Positions 21,338 to 29,975 are shown, counted from the stretch's first letter. The stretch: DNA of 37,217 nt from Lachnospiraceae bacterium (GCA_910574965.1 CAJTDB010000012.1:90624-127840), one strand, 5' to 3'. Notes: generated from the letters alone by a model not told the origin. Numbers and translations: made by a program.

Positions 21338-23158
21338 TTAACGTCCGCAGACACCGGTGCTGTTGATAAGTGTATTCAGCACCTCGTCCAGTGCGGTCAT
21401 CAGACGGGAAGCAGCATTGTAAGCAGACTGGAACATCATCATATTTGATGCTTCTTCGTCCATGCTGACGCCGGATATGGAGTCTCTGGCGTTCTCAACC
21501 GCGTTTAGTATTGTTACATTGTTCTTCAGATTGTACGAATTGCTGTAAGAGTCGGTGGCCAAGGTAGTGGATACATGGTTCATAAAGTCGGCAAAGGTAT
21601 TGTTCTTCAGATCCGGATTTATGCCGCCCATAGCTGTTGTGCCTTCTGTAACTTTATTTGGGTCATATGGGTAGGTCGTACCCATAGCTTCGATCATATA
21701 AAGGATGGTATCATTGGGGTCTTTTCCCGCCATACTGATATGCACCTTGCCGCTGATCCAGTCGGGATTGATGCTGATATTGCCGGCAGTGATACCGTTT
21801 TTGCCGCCATTTTCTTTGTTGGCGAACAGAAACCAAGTATCATCCGCTGGCTTGGCAGTTGGATCGGAGGTTGTACCTGAAATATTAATCTGGTTCATAA
21901 CATCTGCAAATGCTTTGGCAAGAGTATCCAACTGATCACGGTAATATTCATAACCGCGGATATCATTGTTCTTATTGGTACCGGCATTCTGATCATAGGG
22001 AACACCGTGCTGCCACAGCATATCCAGGCTGGCCTGGATGGAACCTCCGGTAAGGCCGGCGATATTGTTATTGCCATGGCCGTCAGAACCGGTTACACCG
22101 CCGCCTGTATTATACTTCAGCATAAGTGTTTCCTGCACGTTGTTATCAAGTAAATTTTTTGCGCTGCCCGTGAAGGTAAGCGTAAAGTCATGGGGATAGG
22201 GCTGATTTGCATTATTTTTGGTAAGCTCCAGCTTTCCGTAGTTCTCATTTCCTTTTCCTTCGGTGCCTTCCACCAGCGTCAGCCGCTGCGTATCGCCGTT
22301 TTCGTCGGTGTAGAGCATCTCCACCCGCAGATCGTCCGGCCATTCCTTTTTGAACAGGGGCTGACCGTTGCTGTCGAGGTGGTAAATTTCCTGCAGTGCG
22401 TCACCGCCATTAGCGTCAACACCGTCGTGGTCCTGATCTTTATAATAGGTAACCTCAATAGGAATAAAACTTGATAATTCATCCAGCAGCAGATTCCGCT
22501 CATCCATCAGCTCCAGGCTCTGCTGGCCGAGAATCTGGTTCTGCTTGATCTGGCGGTTCAGAGTGCCGATCTGCTGAAGAATATCGTTGACCCGCTGAAC
22601 GGCTCCGTTCTGGGATGTGCTTGTGCCGTCCAGTTTGACAAATTCCTGCCGTTCGGATTCCGTAATCTGCCGGTCTGCATCGTTCAGAAGGTTTGCCAGT
22701 GCTTTCATACGGTTGCGAAGCTCTGTCTCGAAGATGGGATCATTGACATTGGAAATCTCCTGCATGTTAATCAGGGCGTCGCGGATATCGACAAATGCAT
22801 TGTTGATACCGGTGATGTTGGACTCGTCAAATACCTTAGCCAGCCGGTCCAGGGCTGTCTGGATGCTGTCTGAATAGCCGGATTTCTGCATCTGGTCCCG
22901 GTACTGAATGTCCAGATAGGGATCGCGGATCTGCGCAACCTTATCCATATGCACGCCGAAGCCTACGATAATCTCCGAACCATTCATATATTTGGAAACA
23001 GGAGAGGTGTAGTTCAGACTGGACGTCTGAAGCTCCTGCCTTGTATATCCCGGCGTATTCATATTGGCCAGGTTCTGCCCCACAATATCCAGCCGCTTCT
23101 GGTTGGCCTGCAGAGCGGAGAGCGCCGTTCCAAAGCCGGCGAAAGTAGATCGTACCAT
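21338..23158 (-). CDS. flgK: Hook-filament junction protein FlgK (HAP1)
   Basis: A 606-residue protein. The N-terminal rod/hook motif is FAGFGTALSALQANQKRL with GQNLANMNTPGYTRQEL. The C-terminal domain has VSMDEEASNMMMFQSAYNAA and ends LNTLINSTGVCGR. Start ATG 23158 is chosen because GGAGG lies 8 nt before it; the in-frame TTG at 23173 overlaps that site. FlgK connects the hook to FlgL and needs the chaperone FlgN, encoded just upstream. Confidence 0.95.
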   Translation of the reverse strand: MVRSTFAGFGTALSALQANQKRLDIVGQNLANMNTPGYTRQELQTSSLNYTSPVSKYMNGSEIIVGFGVHMDKVAQIRDPYLDIQYRDQMQKSGYSDSIQTALDRLAKVFDESNITGINNAFVDIRDALINMQEISNVNDPIFETELRNRMKALANLLNDADRQITESERQEFVKLDGTSTSQNGAVQRVNDILQQIGTLNRQIKQNQILGQQSLELMDERNLLLDELSSFIPIEVTYYKDQDHDGVDANGGDALQEIYHLDSNGQPLFKKEWPDDLRVEMLYTDENGDTQRLTLVEGTEGKGNENYGKLELTKNNANQPYPHDFTLTFTGSAKNLLDNNVQETLMLKYNTGGGVTGSDGHGNNNIAGLTGGSIQASLDMLWQHGVPYDQNAGTNKNNDIRGYEYYRDQLDTLAKAFADVMNQINISGTTSDPTAKPADDTWFLFANKENGGKNGITAGNISINPDWISGKVHISMAGKDPNDTILYMIEAMGTTYPYDPNKVTEGTTAMGGINPDLKNNTFADFMNHVSTTLATDSYSNSYNLKNNVTILNAVENARDSISGVSMDEEASNMMMFQSAYNAASRLMTALDEVLNTLINSTGVCGR

Positions 23159-23217
23159 ATATTTTTCCTCCAAAAATCTATTTTATGTGAAAGAACAGGG
23201 TGCCAATATCTGAAATC

Positions 23218-23697
23218 TCAGACATAGGTGCTGCGAATCCTGCCCTGGGACGGGCTTTTGGGTGGATTTACGCCGCCGCCGTTGTTATAGGACGTGCCTT
23301 GCTGAGCATAATGCTTTATTTCCCTAAGCCGTACATTTAAGACCCGTTCTGCGCCCTCGCGGGCATTCTGAAGCTTCTGCATCTGCTGATCCAGCTCCTG
23401 AAAAACCGGAGCGAGAAGTGCACACTGCTCCGGAGAGGCCGCTGCAAGGATTTGCCGGAACGTGAGAGAATCCCAGCCCAGAGTCTTCTGGAGCTGGGTC
23501 CTGTGCTGTTCCAGTCCCCGAAGTTTTAACAGAAGGGCCTGCTCTTCCTGGATGCAGCCGTCGAGAAGTTCGTGCCGCTTCTCTGAGGCAGCGGCTGTCT
23601 TGATCTCCTCCGTACGGGTAATCTGTCTGGCAGCAGCAGTCAGATTCCGAATAATCTGAATGTAGTCCTGTAGTGTTGCCTGTGTCGTTTGATTCAT
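23218..23697 (-). CDS. flgN: Export chaperone FlgN
   Basis: A 159-residue helical protein of the FlgN family placed between flgM and flgK. Long coiled-coil helices cover residues 5-135 (LLDGCIQEEQALLLKLRGLE), followed by a disordered tail (NNGGGVNPPKSPSQGR) typical of FlgN, which binds the FlgK and FlgL C-termini. The Shine-Dalgarno sequence is weak: AAAGGGA is unusually far, about 15 nt, from the ATG. Confidence 0.85.
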   Translation of the reverse strand: MNQTTQATLQDYIQIIRNLTAAARQITRTEEIKTAAASEKRHELLDGCIQEEQALLLKLRGLEQHRTQLQKTLGWDSLTFRQILAAASPEQCALLAPVFQELDQQMQKLQNAREGAERVLNVRLREIKHYAQQGTSYNNGGGVNPPKSPSQGRIRSTYV

Positions 23698-23736
23698 AGA
23701 GTGTACTGGAATCCCTTTCTATTTATGCTTATCTGT

Positions 23737-24036
23737 TCAGTTCAGTCCTAAAAGCCGTCCTGCGATCTTCTGCGGATCCGGCTGATAAGAACCCTCGGAC
23801 ACCTGCTGTCCAAGTTCCCGGACTCGTTCCGGACTGGCTCCCTCACGAACTTGTGCGGCTGCTGTACGCGCCAGCATACGGGCAAAACCAACATCTTCGC
23901 TCTGGTTCGTACGCGGTCCGTTGATCATTACCGTATCATAATTCCCCTGTGCCTTACCGGACTGGGCAGTGCGTTTGCGCGGTACGGAAACCGGCGTGCG
24001 GTAAGAAGGATTTAAGGTCTGGAATTTGACATTCAT
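23737..24036 (-). CDS. flgM: Anti-sigma-28 factor FlgM
   Basis: A 99-residue FlgM. The C-terminal half fits the sigma-binding helices (FARMLARTAAAQVREG, VRELGQQVSEGSYQPDPQKI, AGRLLGLN). The N-terminal half is disordered and basic, suited to export. AAAGGAGGT lies 5 nt before the ATG. It is first in the flgM-flgN-flgK-flgL-fliW-csrA operon and is preceded by a sigma-28-like -10 box, so it would feed back on its own sigma factor. Confidence 0.92.
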   Translation of the reverse strand: MNVKFQTLNPSYRTPVSVPRKRTAQSGKAQGNYDTVMINGPRTNQSEDVGFARMLARTAAAQVREGASPERVRELGQQVSEGSYQPDPQKIAGRLLGLN

Positions 24037-24110
24037 ACAGAACCTCCTTTCTGGCCTGTGCGGTACAGGCTTTTTGTTTCATTTTGTATCTGTACATAAC
24101 TTTACTTATT

Positions 24111-24137
24111 TTATCGGCATTTTTTTGCAAATGATAA
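24111..24137 (-). promoter_or_regulatory. Sigma-28-type promoter of the flgM operon
   Basis: On the minus strand: TTAT, a 15-nt spacer, then a perfect GCCGATAA (+ strand 24111-24118). The -35 element is only a partial match to TAAA. Transcription would start about 70 nt before flgM. Confidence 0.68.
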
Positions 24138-24189
24138 GATATTGTTTCTCAAATTTACGGAAAAATACTTTCTTCCATTTCTGAAAAGC

Positions 24190-24218
24190 TTGCAACGCAT
24201 CCGAAAAAATGCTAATAT
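24190..24218 (+). promoter_or_regulatory. Vegetative-type promoter upstream of the FliK/YlqG-like gene
   Basis: TTGCAA at 24190-24195, a 17-nt spacer, TAATAT at 24213-24218. It lies about 70 nt before the start codon and runs divergently from the flgM promoter. Confidence 0.6.
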
Positions 24219-24286
24219 ATATGCAAACTACGTCGACATATTGTAAATGAAGTAAAATTAGAAAAGAGACGGTAGTCAGGGGAGAT

Positions 24287-25729
24287 ATGGCGAATATATT
24301 ACAGGTAACGACTCCAAATGTAAATACAGACAATCGGAATCTGCAAAATCCGATGGACCCAAGACACGGGGCGGATCTGAATGTGCGCAATCCGGTAGAC
24401 CCTAATCGTGTCGTCCGGGCGGACAACCGGGACGGACAGCAGACAGGGAATACCGCTCAGAACGATGTGTTCTCTGTTATTAATTATGAGAGTAATTACG
24501 GCGCTTTTGTTAAGAGCCTTGGAGAGAACGGGGATCTGAGCAGTGCGCTGGAGAAGCTGCTGTTTACGGATATGGCAGGGCTGTTGGAAGCCGGCGGTAC
24601 GGAGATCGGAGGACTGATAGACCAGTTCCTAATGACCATGCACATGGATTCTTCCGATGATCTTTTTGCCTTTTTGCAGGGACAGCAGGAGCTGCAGGCC
24701 AGATTTACAGGAGACTTTTTTAATCAGCTTCGTTTTATGCTGACCCAGAATACGTCCAACAGTTTTAAAGAAGCGGTCATCGCTTTTCTGAAAGGATACA
24801 ATAATTATGCATCCGGCGCGCACCTGCTGGAACAGATGCGGGCGCTGACGGATGACATTGAGCAGTTGATGCTCCGGTCGTTCCGGGAGGAATTCCGGCA
24901 GCTGGCAGATGCTATGAACTGGGGCGCAGCCAACGGGGATACTCTGCGGAATGCTTCTTTGCTGACGGGGAGGATGATTCCCTTTCTTTCGGATTATATT
25001 TCTAAGACACATGATTACGGAGCCATCCGGGATGCGACGATGCTTTTGATCTTCGGGGCAGCCCGTTATCAGGACGGTGAGATGGGGATGCTCATGCGGA
25101 TGTTTGAACGCATGATGGACAATCACGACTTCGAACGTATGTTCAGAGGAGACGCCAGGGAAAGTTTCATGAAGCTTTTAGAGGAGGGCAATGCATCTCA
25201 GGCGGCGCAGAAGTCGGTGATGACGGATTTTGCCGACAGTCTTTCCAAATTGCTTCTCCGGGGGGCCAATGGGCAGGCGGGCCTGGAAAATGTCCAGCAG
25301 TTTTATACAATCATGAACGGAATGCTTTTAAACGAAAGCGTATATATGCCGCTTCTGCATTTTATCCTGCCTTTCCAGTTTGAGGGAAACAATGTGGTGT
25401 CGGAGATGTGGGTGGACCCGGATGCGAAAAAGGATAATGAGGACGGGGGCAGGAAGATCAAGTTATTTTTGAAATTTGATATTCAGAGCCTGGGAAAATT
25501 TGAACTGGTGATGACGCTGCAGGATCGGGAGTCTAAAATGCAGCTTTTTGTCCCCTCCAGTCTGTCAGGGAAAAATAAAAAGATTCAAACAGACGTATCG
25601 GATATCTTTAAAAAGAACGGTCTGAAGCTGGGGCAGCTTTCCGTGTATGACCATATCCGCGACAGGAGGATTGACGAGATCTTTCCTGAGATTCGGGAAA
25701 AGGAGAGAACGATCAATGTCAGAATTTGA
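24287..25729 (+). CDS. FliK/YlqG-like flagellar protein
   Basis: A 480-residue protein. The N-terminal 60 residues are Asn/Asp/Arg-rich and disordered. Residues about 65-360 are alpha-helical. The C-terminal 85 residues (LFLKFDIQSLGKFELVMTLQ, then DVSDIFKKNGLKLGQLSVYD) resemble the C-terminal hook-length-control domain of FliK, which works by contacting the FlhB C-terminus. It is followed, with a 14-nt overlap, by a short FlhB C-terminal homologue, the same pairing as ylqG-ylqH in Bacillus. The ribosome site GGGGAG sits only 2 nt before the ATG, which is unusual; no better start is present. The family call is tentative. Confidence 0.6.
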   Translation: MANILQVTTPNVNTDNRNLQNPMDPRHGADLNVRNPVDPNRVVRADNRDGQQTGNTAQNDVFSVINYESNYGAFVKSLGENGDLSSALEKLLFTDMAGLLEAGGTEIGGLIDQFLMTMHMDSSDDLFAFLQGQQELQARFTGDFFNQLRFMLTQNTSNSFKEAVIAFLKGYNNYASGAHLLEQMRALTDDIEQLMLRSFREEFRQLADAMNWGAANGDTLRNASLLTGRMIPFLSDYISKTHDYGAIRDATMLLIFGAARYQDGEMGMLMRMFERMMDNHDFERMFRGDARESFMKLLEEGNASQAAQKSVMTDFADSLSKLLLRGANGQAGLENVQQFYTIMNGMLLNESVYMPLLHFILPFQFEGNNVVSEMWVDPDAKKDNEDGGRKIKLFLKFDIQSLGKFELVMTLQDRESKMQLFVPSSLSGKNKKIQTDVSDIFKKNGLKLGQLSVYDHIRDRRIDEIFPEIREKERTINVRI

Positions 25730-26060
25730 TGAACTGATGCGGCAAAGAGCCGTAGCTCTGAAATATAACCCGGAAAAGAACGGCGCGCCGGTTATCGTGG
25801 CTTCGGGTATGGGATACATGGCAGAACGGATCACGGAAACCGCTATGAAGGCGGGGGTGCCGGTGTATGAGGACGATTCGCTGGCGACGCTTCTGACGCA
25901 GTTGAAGCTTGGAGCAGAGATTCCGACAGAACTGTATCAGGCCATTGTGGATATTTATATTTATTTTCTGGGGTATGTGCCGGAGCCGGACTCTCCGGCA
26001 GGCGCTGTGCCGGAGGCGAAAGGGGCAGTGCCGGACGAGGCGGACCCGGAGGAATCATAA
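25716..26060 (+). CDS. Stand-alone FlhB C-terminal homologue (YlqH/FlhX-like)
   Basis: A 114-residue protein matching the FlhB cytoplasmic C-terminal domain (FlhB-CC): RAVALKYNPEKNGAPVIVAS, ERITETAMKAGVPVYEDDSL, then ELYQAIVDIYIYFL. In full-length FlhB the autocleavage motif NPTH directly precedes AVALKY. Here the protein begins about ten residues before that point and lacks NPTH and the membrane helices, so it resembles the already-cleaved fragment. The tail is Pro/Ala/Glu-rich. AAAGGAGA lies 9-10 nt before the ATG, inside the preceding gene. Its probable role is in export specificity switching, with the FliK-like neighbour. Confidence 0.85.
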   Translation: MSEFDELMRQRAVALKYNPEKNGAPVIVASGMGYMAERITETAMKAGVPVYEDDSLATLLTQLKLGAEIPTELYQAIVDIYIYFLGYVPEPDSPAGAVPEAKGAVPDEADPEES

Positions 26061-26108
26061 GGGTTGTCCGGACATATATTTTTCTAAAGAGAAAAGGAGC
26101 AGATGTTT

Positions 26109-27059
26109 ATGCAGGGGATAAATCAGGCGGCACTCCTGGGAATCTATGGAGTGCCGGAGCAGGCCGGACAGAGCAGCCAGACGCAGAAGGCGTCGGACCG
26201 CTTTGAGACGGCACTGAGAAACGCTATAGAGGAACAGTCAGGAGGACAGGAGAGCATGGACGCCATCTTTGAGGAGGCGGCATCCACGTACGGGGTTCCG
26301 GTGAGTCTTTTGAAAGCTGTGGCAAAGGCGGAATCGAACTTTAATCCGTCTGCAGTGTCCAAAGCCGGCGCCATCGGTGTCATGCAGTTGATGCCGGGGA
26401 CAGCCAGTTCATTGGGAGTCACGGATCCTTTTAACGCAAGACAGAATATTATGGGAGGGGCAAAATACCTGAAGACAAACCTGGACCGTTACGGCGGGAA
26501 TGTGAGTCTGGCGCTGGCCGCTTACAATGCGGGTCCCGGCAGCGTGGCGAAGTACGGCGGGGTCCCGCCTTATGCAGAGACGCAGAATTATGTAAAAAAG
26601 GTATGTTCTTATATGGAAGGAGATCCGCTCTATGCAGGGACGATGGTAAACACCGGACAGTCAGCGGGCGGCTATTCTTCTATGCTTTCCGCATTGGGGA
26701 GCGGGTATGGGAATGCAGGGCTTATGGGCCTTATGTCCGGCAGTTACGGTTCCTCGATGGGCAGCCTGGGAAGCAGTCTGTTCGGCGGTATGGGTACGGC
26801 GGCCGGACTTGGAAGCTTTTATGGGACGTCCGATCTGGGCGGAGGGTTCGGCAGTCTTTACGGCTCTTCCATACAGACAGGCTTTGGCAGCATCTATGGT
26901 TCCTCCACAGATATGATGAGCCTTTTGTTCGGCAAAGTGCTGGAAAATTCTCAGAGCGATCAGGAGGATGACAAGAAGAATGTATACAATCTGGTGGAGC
27001 TGATGCGCCTGCAGATGATGATGGACGCCGGCAGTGAGATAGGTTCCATTACGATATAG
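26109..27059 (+). CDS. Lytic transglycosylase (SLT domain) without signal peptide
   Basis: A 316-residue protein. Residues about 55-170 are an SLT/goose-lysozyme-like domain: YGVPVSLLKAVAKAESNFNP with catalytic Glu75, GAIGVMQLMPGTA, LALAAYNAGPGSVAKYGG and ETQNYVKKV. Residues about 185-275 are Gly/Ser/Tyr-rich with repeated GSLYGSS/GSIYGSS-like units. There is no signal peptide, so export may go through the flagellar type III system, as for FlgJ-type muramidases; this is inference. ATG 26109 is preferred over ATG 26103 because AGGAG is 9 nt from the former and only 3 nt from the latter. Confidence 0.88.
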   Translation: MQGINQAALLGIYGVPEQAGQSSQTQKASDRFETALRNAIEEQSGGQESMDAIFEEAASTYGVPVSLLKAVAKAESNFNPSAVSKAGAIGVMQLMPGTASSLGVTDPFNARQNIMGGAKYLKTNLDRYGGNVSLALAAYNAGPGSVAKYGGVPPYAETQNYVKKVCSYMEGDPLYAGTMVNTGQSAGGYSSMLSALGSGYGNAGLMGLMSGSYGSSMGSLGSSLFGGMGTAAGLGSFYGTSDLGGGFGSLYGSSIQTGFGSIYGSSTDMMSLLFGKVLENSQSDQEDDKKNVYNLVELMRLQMMMDAGSEIGSITI

Positions 27060-27091
27060 ATAAATCAAGGGCATAAGGGGGAACGGATGTC

Positions 27092-27727
27092 ATGAAGTTG
27101 AAGGACTGCGACAATTGTCTGGTATATGGATCGGACAAAAAGCCGCTTGCCAGAGCCAGGGCGGTAATGGTAGAAGAGAATGTATTCCGGCTGTATTTTG
27201 GAAATTATAAGCTGCGGAATGCAAAGCTGAAAACGATCGTGGATTTTTACGACGGGCAGCAGGGACTGGTCCGCTGTCAGTGCGATCTGGTGGTGAAGCA
27301 AAAGAACGCCGGTCAGGGACTGGACGGGGAGTGGATGGCGGAAGGTACCATCAGCAAGGTATTTGATGTGGTGCAAAGGCAGAAAGATCTGCGGGTAAAG
27401 GTGCATATTGGACTGGAAATTGTGTCCGATGACGGTACATTTACTTCCGGCATTGTACAGAACATCAGTGCGGGCGGTCTGTATATTACTACTTCCTATC
27501 GGATGGTACCGGGACAATACTTCTCCTTTATTTATACATTTGAGAATGAACAGCGCCGGGTTACCGCAAGAGTTTTGCGCGTTACAAGGATCGCATCCCA
27601 GAGCAGCTATGGTTATGGATGCAAGTTTGTGGAGCTGTCGCCGGATGATGAAGCGGATATCCGGAAATTTGTCTATCGGAAACAGATCGAAAAGCAGTTG
27701 AAACGAAAAGATAAAATAGGATATTAA
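27092..27727 (+). CDS. PilZ-domain protein (YpfA/YcgR-like)
   Basis: A 211-residue protein. Residues 1 to about 90 resemble the YcgR-type N-terminal domain. Residues about 94-200 are a PilZ domain with QRQKDLRV (RQxxxR in place of RRxxxR) and NISAGGL (the D/NxSxxG motif). PilZ proteins bind cyclic di-GMP and, in flagellated bacteria, slow the motor. The second Arg of the RRxxxR motif is Gln here, which may weaken ligand binding. AAGGGGG is 11 nt upstream of the ATG. It is in a plus-strand run with the transglycosylase and a GT2-TPR gene. Confidence 0.87.
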   Translation: MKLKDCDNCLVYGSDKKPLARARAVMVEENVFRLYFGNYKLRNAKLKTIVDFYDGQQGLVRCQCDLVVKQKNAGQGLDGEWMAEGTISKVFDVVQRQKDLRVKVHIGLEIVSDDGTFTSGIVQNISAGGLYITTSYRMVPGQYFSFIYTFENEQRRVTARVLRVTRIASQSSYGYGCKFVELSPDDEADIRKFVYRKQIEKQLKRKDKIGY

Positions 27728-27732
27728 ACATA

Positions 27733-28806
27733 ATGAAGATAAATCTGGTTATGATCGTAAGAAACGAAGAGCGTTCTCTGAGGAAATGTCTGCAGGCGGC
27801 AGCGCCTCTGGTGGATGGGATCTTCATAACGGATACGGGATCTACGGACCGTACGGCAGAGATCGCCAGAGAGATGGGGGCAGCGGTAAGTACGTTCACC
27901 TGGGTGAATGATTTCTCGGCTGCCCGTAATTTTGCTCTGGAACAGTCGGACGGGGACTGGAATCTGGTGCTGGACGCAGATGAATATGTACGGTCTGCAG
28001 ACCGGCGTGAACTTGAACGTGTACTTGCGTCCCGGCCCGGACTCTGGTTCGGCGGAATCATCAGGTACGATTCCTATCCGGAGGAAGGCAAAGTCAGTAT
28101 AAGCACCTCCATCCTGCCGCGGCTTTTGCCGGGAAGTGTCCGCTATGCGGGCAGGATTCATGAGCAGCCGGAGGGGGATTATCCCTGTTACCGGATTCCA
28201 TTGGAAGCGGATCATGACGGCTATCTGTATACAGACAAAGGGGAGCGGAATCTTTCCTATCTGGAAAAGGCAGTGCAGGAGTGTCCTAAAGACGCATACT
28301 ATCAGTTTCAACTGGCATCTACTCTGCGGAATCTGAAGCGTCTGGAAGAAAGTCTTCCGTATTTTCGGAATTTTTATCGCTGTGCAGGACGGACGGAGAG
28401 CTATCGGGCCGGGGGCGTGGTGCTTTATCTGTACACGCTGCTGGACTTAGGCACACCGGCACATCTGGACGAGGCGGCACAGATCGTGGAAGCGGAAGAA
28501 CCTGTTCTTGGAGGCTGGAGCGATTACTGCTTTGTGTGCGGACTTTTCTATATGAAACGGGTACTGTCCGATGTGGGCAGATATATGAGCCTTCTTCCGA
28601 ACATTGAGCGCTGCTACTTGCGGTGTCTTCAGATCGGAGAGCATCCGGAAGCCGGCGGTGTTGTTGGAACGGGGTCCTTTAAGGCGGCTTACAATCTGGG
28701 AACCTGGTATGAGGTATCCGGGCAGACAGCGCTGGCAGTGAAATATTATGAGATGGCGGCCCAGGAGGGTTATGAACCGGCAGCAGAGCGTCTTAAGCGC
28801 ATCTAA
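27733..28806 (+). CDS. GT2-family glycosyltransferase with TPR region (paralogue 4)
   Basis: A 357-residue enzyme with the same N-terminal plan as the operon at 2815-8141: LVMIVRNEERSLRKCLQ, TDTGSTDRTAEIARE, FSAARNFALEQSDGDWN, and VLDADEY as the DxD motif. The C-terminal part has TPR-like helices (YYQFQLASTLRNLKRLEESL; AVKYYEMAAQEGYEPAAERL). It starts 5 nt after the PilZ gene with only a weak upstream AGGAT, so translation is probably coupled. Here it is unlinked from the other glycosyltransferases by 16 kb; the substrate is unknown. Confidence 0.88.
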   Translation: MKINLVMIVRNEERSLRKCLQAAAPLVDGIFITDTGSTDRTAEIAREMGAAVSTFTWVNDFSAARNFALEQSDGDWNLVLDADEYVRSADRRELERVLASRPGLWFGGIIRYDSYPEEGKVSISTSILPRLLPGSVRYAGRIHEQPEGDYPCYRIPLEADHDGYLYTDKGERNLSYLEKAVQECPKDAYYQFQLASTLRNLKRLEESLPYFRNFYRCAGRTESYRAGGVVLYLYTLLDLGTPAHLDEAAQIVEAEEPVLGGWSDYCFVCGLFYMKRVLSDVGRYMSLLPNIERCYLRCLQIGEHPEAGGVVGTGSFKAAYNLGTWYEVSGQTALAVKYYEMAAQEGYEPAAERLKRI

Positions 28807-29017
28807 AAGGCCCTCTGGTATAAACGAAGTTTTTCAGGGCTGTTTTTGGATATATCGGCTTTGCGCGTCTTATTTTTTCGAAAAAACAGGCGATATTATT
28901 GATATAGCAGGTTTTGCCATCGGCCTGCAGGAGAAGGACTTCTCTTACAGCAGAAGGGCCCCTTTGGCACTCCTGCTCAAACAGGTATGGTCATACCAGA
29001 AAGGAGATGTGTGAATT
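28807..29017 (+). other. Intergenic region: weak terminator-like hairpin, sigma-28 promoter, leader
   Basis: No gene is seen. Near 28808-28850 a weak imperfect stem (GCCCTCTG with CAGGGC) is followed by TTTTT and could end the upstream operon. The promoter at 28870-28896 follows. The rest is the leader of the next gene, with a small GGTAT/ATACC hairpin before its AAAGGAG site. Confidence 0.45.
28870..28896 (+). promoter_or_regulatory. Sigma-28-type promoter of the FliD-like gene
   Basis: TTAT at 28870-28873, a 15-nt spacer, GGCGATAT at 28889-28896. The spacing and sequence pattern are the same as at flgM. Confidence 0.6.
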
Positions 29018-29902
29018 ATGACAACGAGTGGAATATCCAATAATTCTTTGATGGATTATGAAGGCTGGGTGAGCAACGCGAATGCGAAGGCGGAGTCCAT
29101 GCAGAACAAGGTGAATTCCACCTCTTCAACCAGCGGTTCGAAGAAGACAGGCAGTACCAGCAGCGTGGATACGTCCAGTTCTTCGGTCTTTCTGATGAAT
29201 TACCAGATGCAGCTTACGGATTTGGAAGCCGCATCGGCAAAACTTCAGTTGAGCAAAGAGGACAATGTATTCTCCAAATATGAAAGTGCATTAAGTGATC
29301 TGAACAAGGCAGTGACAGATGACGAGAGGAAGGCGGCTCAGGAAGCAGTTGACAAGGCCAAAGAGGACATTAAGACTGCAATGACTGATTTTGCAGATCA
29401 GTTCAACAAGACTATGTCATTCCTGGAGAGCAATTCCAGCCGCAGCAGCACGGTAGAGAATCATCTTGCTTCCATGAAGAGATCCCTGATGACGAACAAT
29501 GCACTGAAGACCGTAGGTCTGAGCACGGATGCATATGGAAAGCTTCATGTGGATGAGAAAGGGCTGGATAAGGCTCTGAACGAATCGTATGCTCATGTGA
29601 AGGAAACCATGGGCGGACAGTTTGGCATTGCAGAGCGTGTAGGCTCTAAGGCTACTTCCGTGCTGGACAGTCCTGTGGACAAGATCGTTGGCTCCGGTTC
29701 CTCTACAAAAGGAACAAATGAGACGGAGAACAAGGACAATACAAGCAGCAGCAACAGCAGCAGCTCTAACAAAGGAAGCTCTGCTTTAAGCAGCGCGTCC
29801 ATGCCGGATTCCCTGACTTCGTTCTATAATTTTACGAAAGCGGGAGCATTTAATCTGAGCAACTATTATGCAGTTGGAATGCTGATGAATACGATCGGAT
29901 AA
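29018..29902 (+). CDS. Serine-rich FliD-like flagellar protein
   Basis: A 294-residue protein with Ser/Thr-rich stretches (residues about 34-57 and 225-260). Residues about 120-195 (DFADQFNKTMSFLES, VENHLASMKRSLMTNNALKT, VGLSTDAYGKLHVDEKGLDK) resemble the C-terminal FliD pattern in which a short helix, a hairpin and a 'GI...DGKL.LD...L..AL' motif follow each other. It lacks FliD's N-terminal and last domains. The C-terminus (FNLSNYYAVGMLMNTIG) is hydrophobic, like an axial-protein end. AAAGGAG precedes the ATG, with a longish spacer. It has its own sigma-28-like promoter and terminator, so it is a late flagellar monocistron. Function unknown. Confidence 0.55.
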   Translation: MTTSGISNNSLMDYEGWVSNANAKAESMQNKVNSTSSTSGSKKTGSTSSVDTSSSSVFLMNYQMQLTDLEAASAKLQLSKEDNVFSKYESALSDLNKAVTDDERKAAQEAVDKAKEDIKTAMTDFADQFNKTMSFLESNSSRSSTVENHLASMKRSLMTNNALKTVGLSTDAYGKLHVDEKGLDKALNESYAHVKETMGGQFGIAERVGSKATSVLDSPVDKIVGSGSSTKGTNETENKDNTSSSNSSSSNKGSSALSSASMPDSLTSFYNFTKAGAFNLSNYYAVGMLMNTIG

Positions 29903-29921
29903 GTGTGCGGATTTGCGCAGA

Positions 29922-29975
29922 CATGAAAAAGAGCCGGAGGGAAGGAGAGATCCTTGCCTCCGGCTCTTTTTCATG
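29922..29975 (+). terminator. Intrinsic terminator after the FliD-like gene
   Basis: A 19-bp inverted repeat: CATGAAAAAGAGCCGGAGG (29922-29940) and its complement ending TCTTTTTCATG (to 29975). T-runs are part of both arms, so it works in either direction. Confidence 0.92.
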
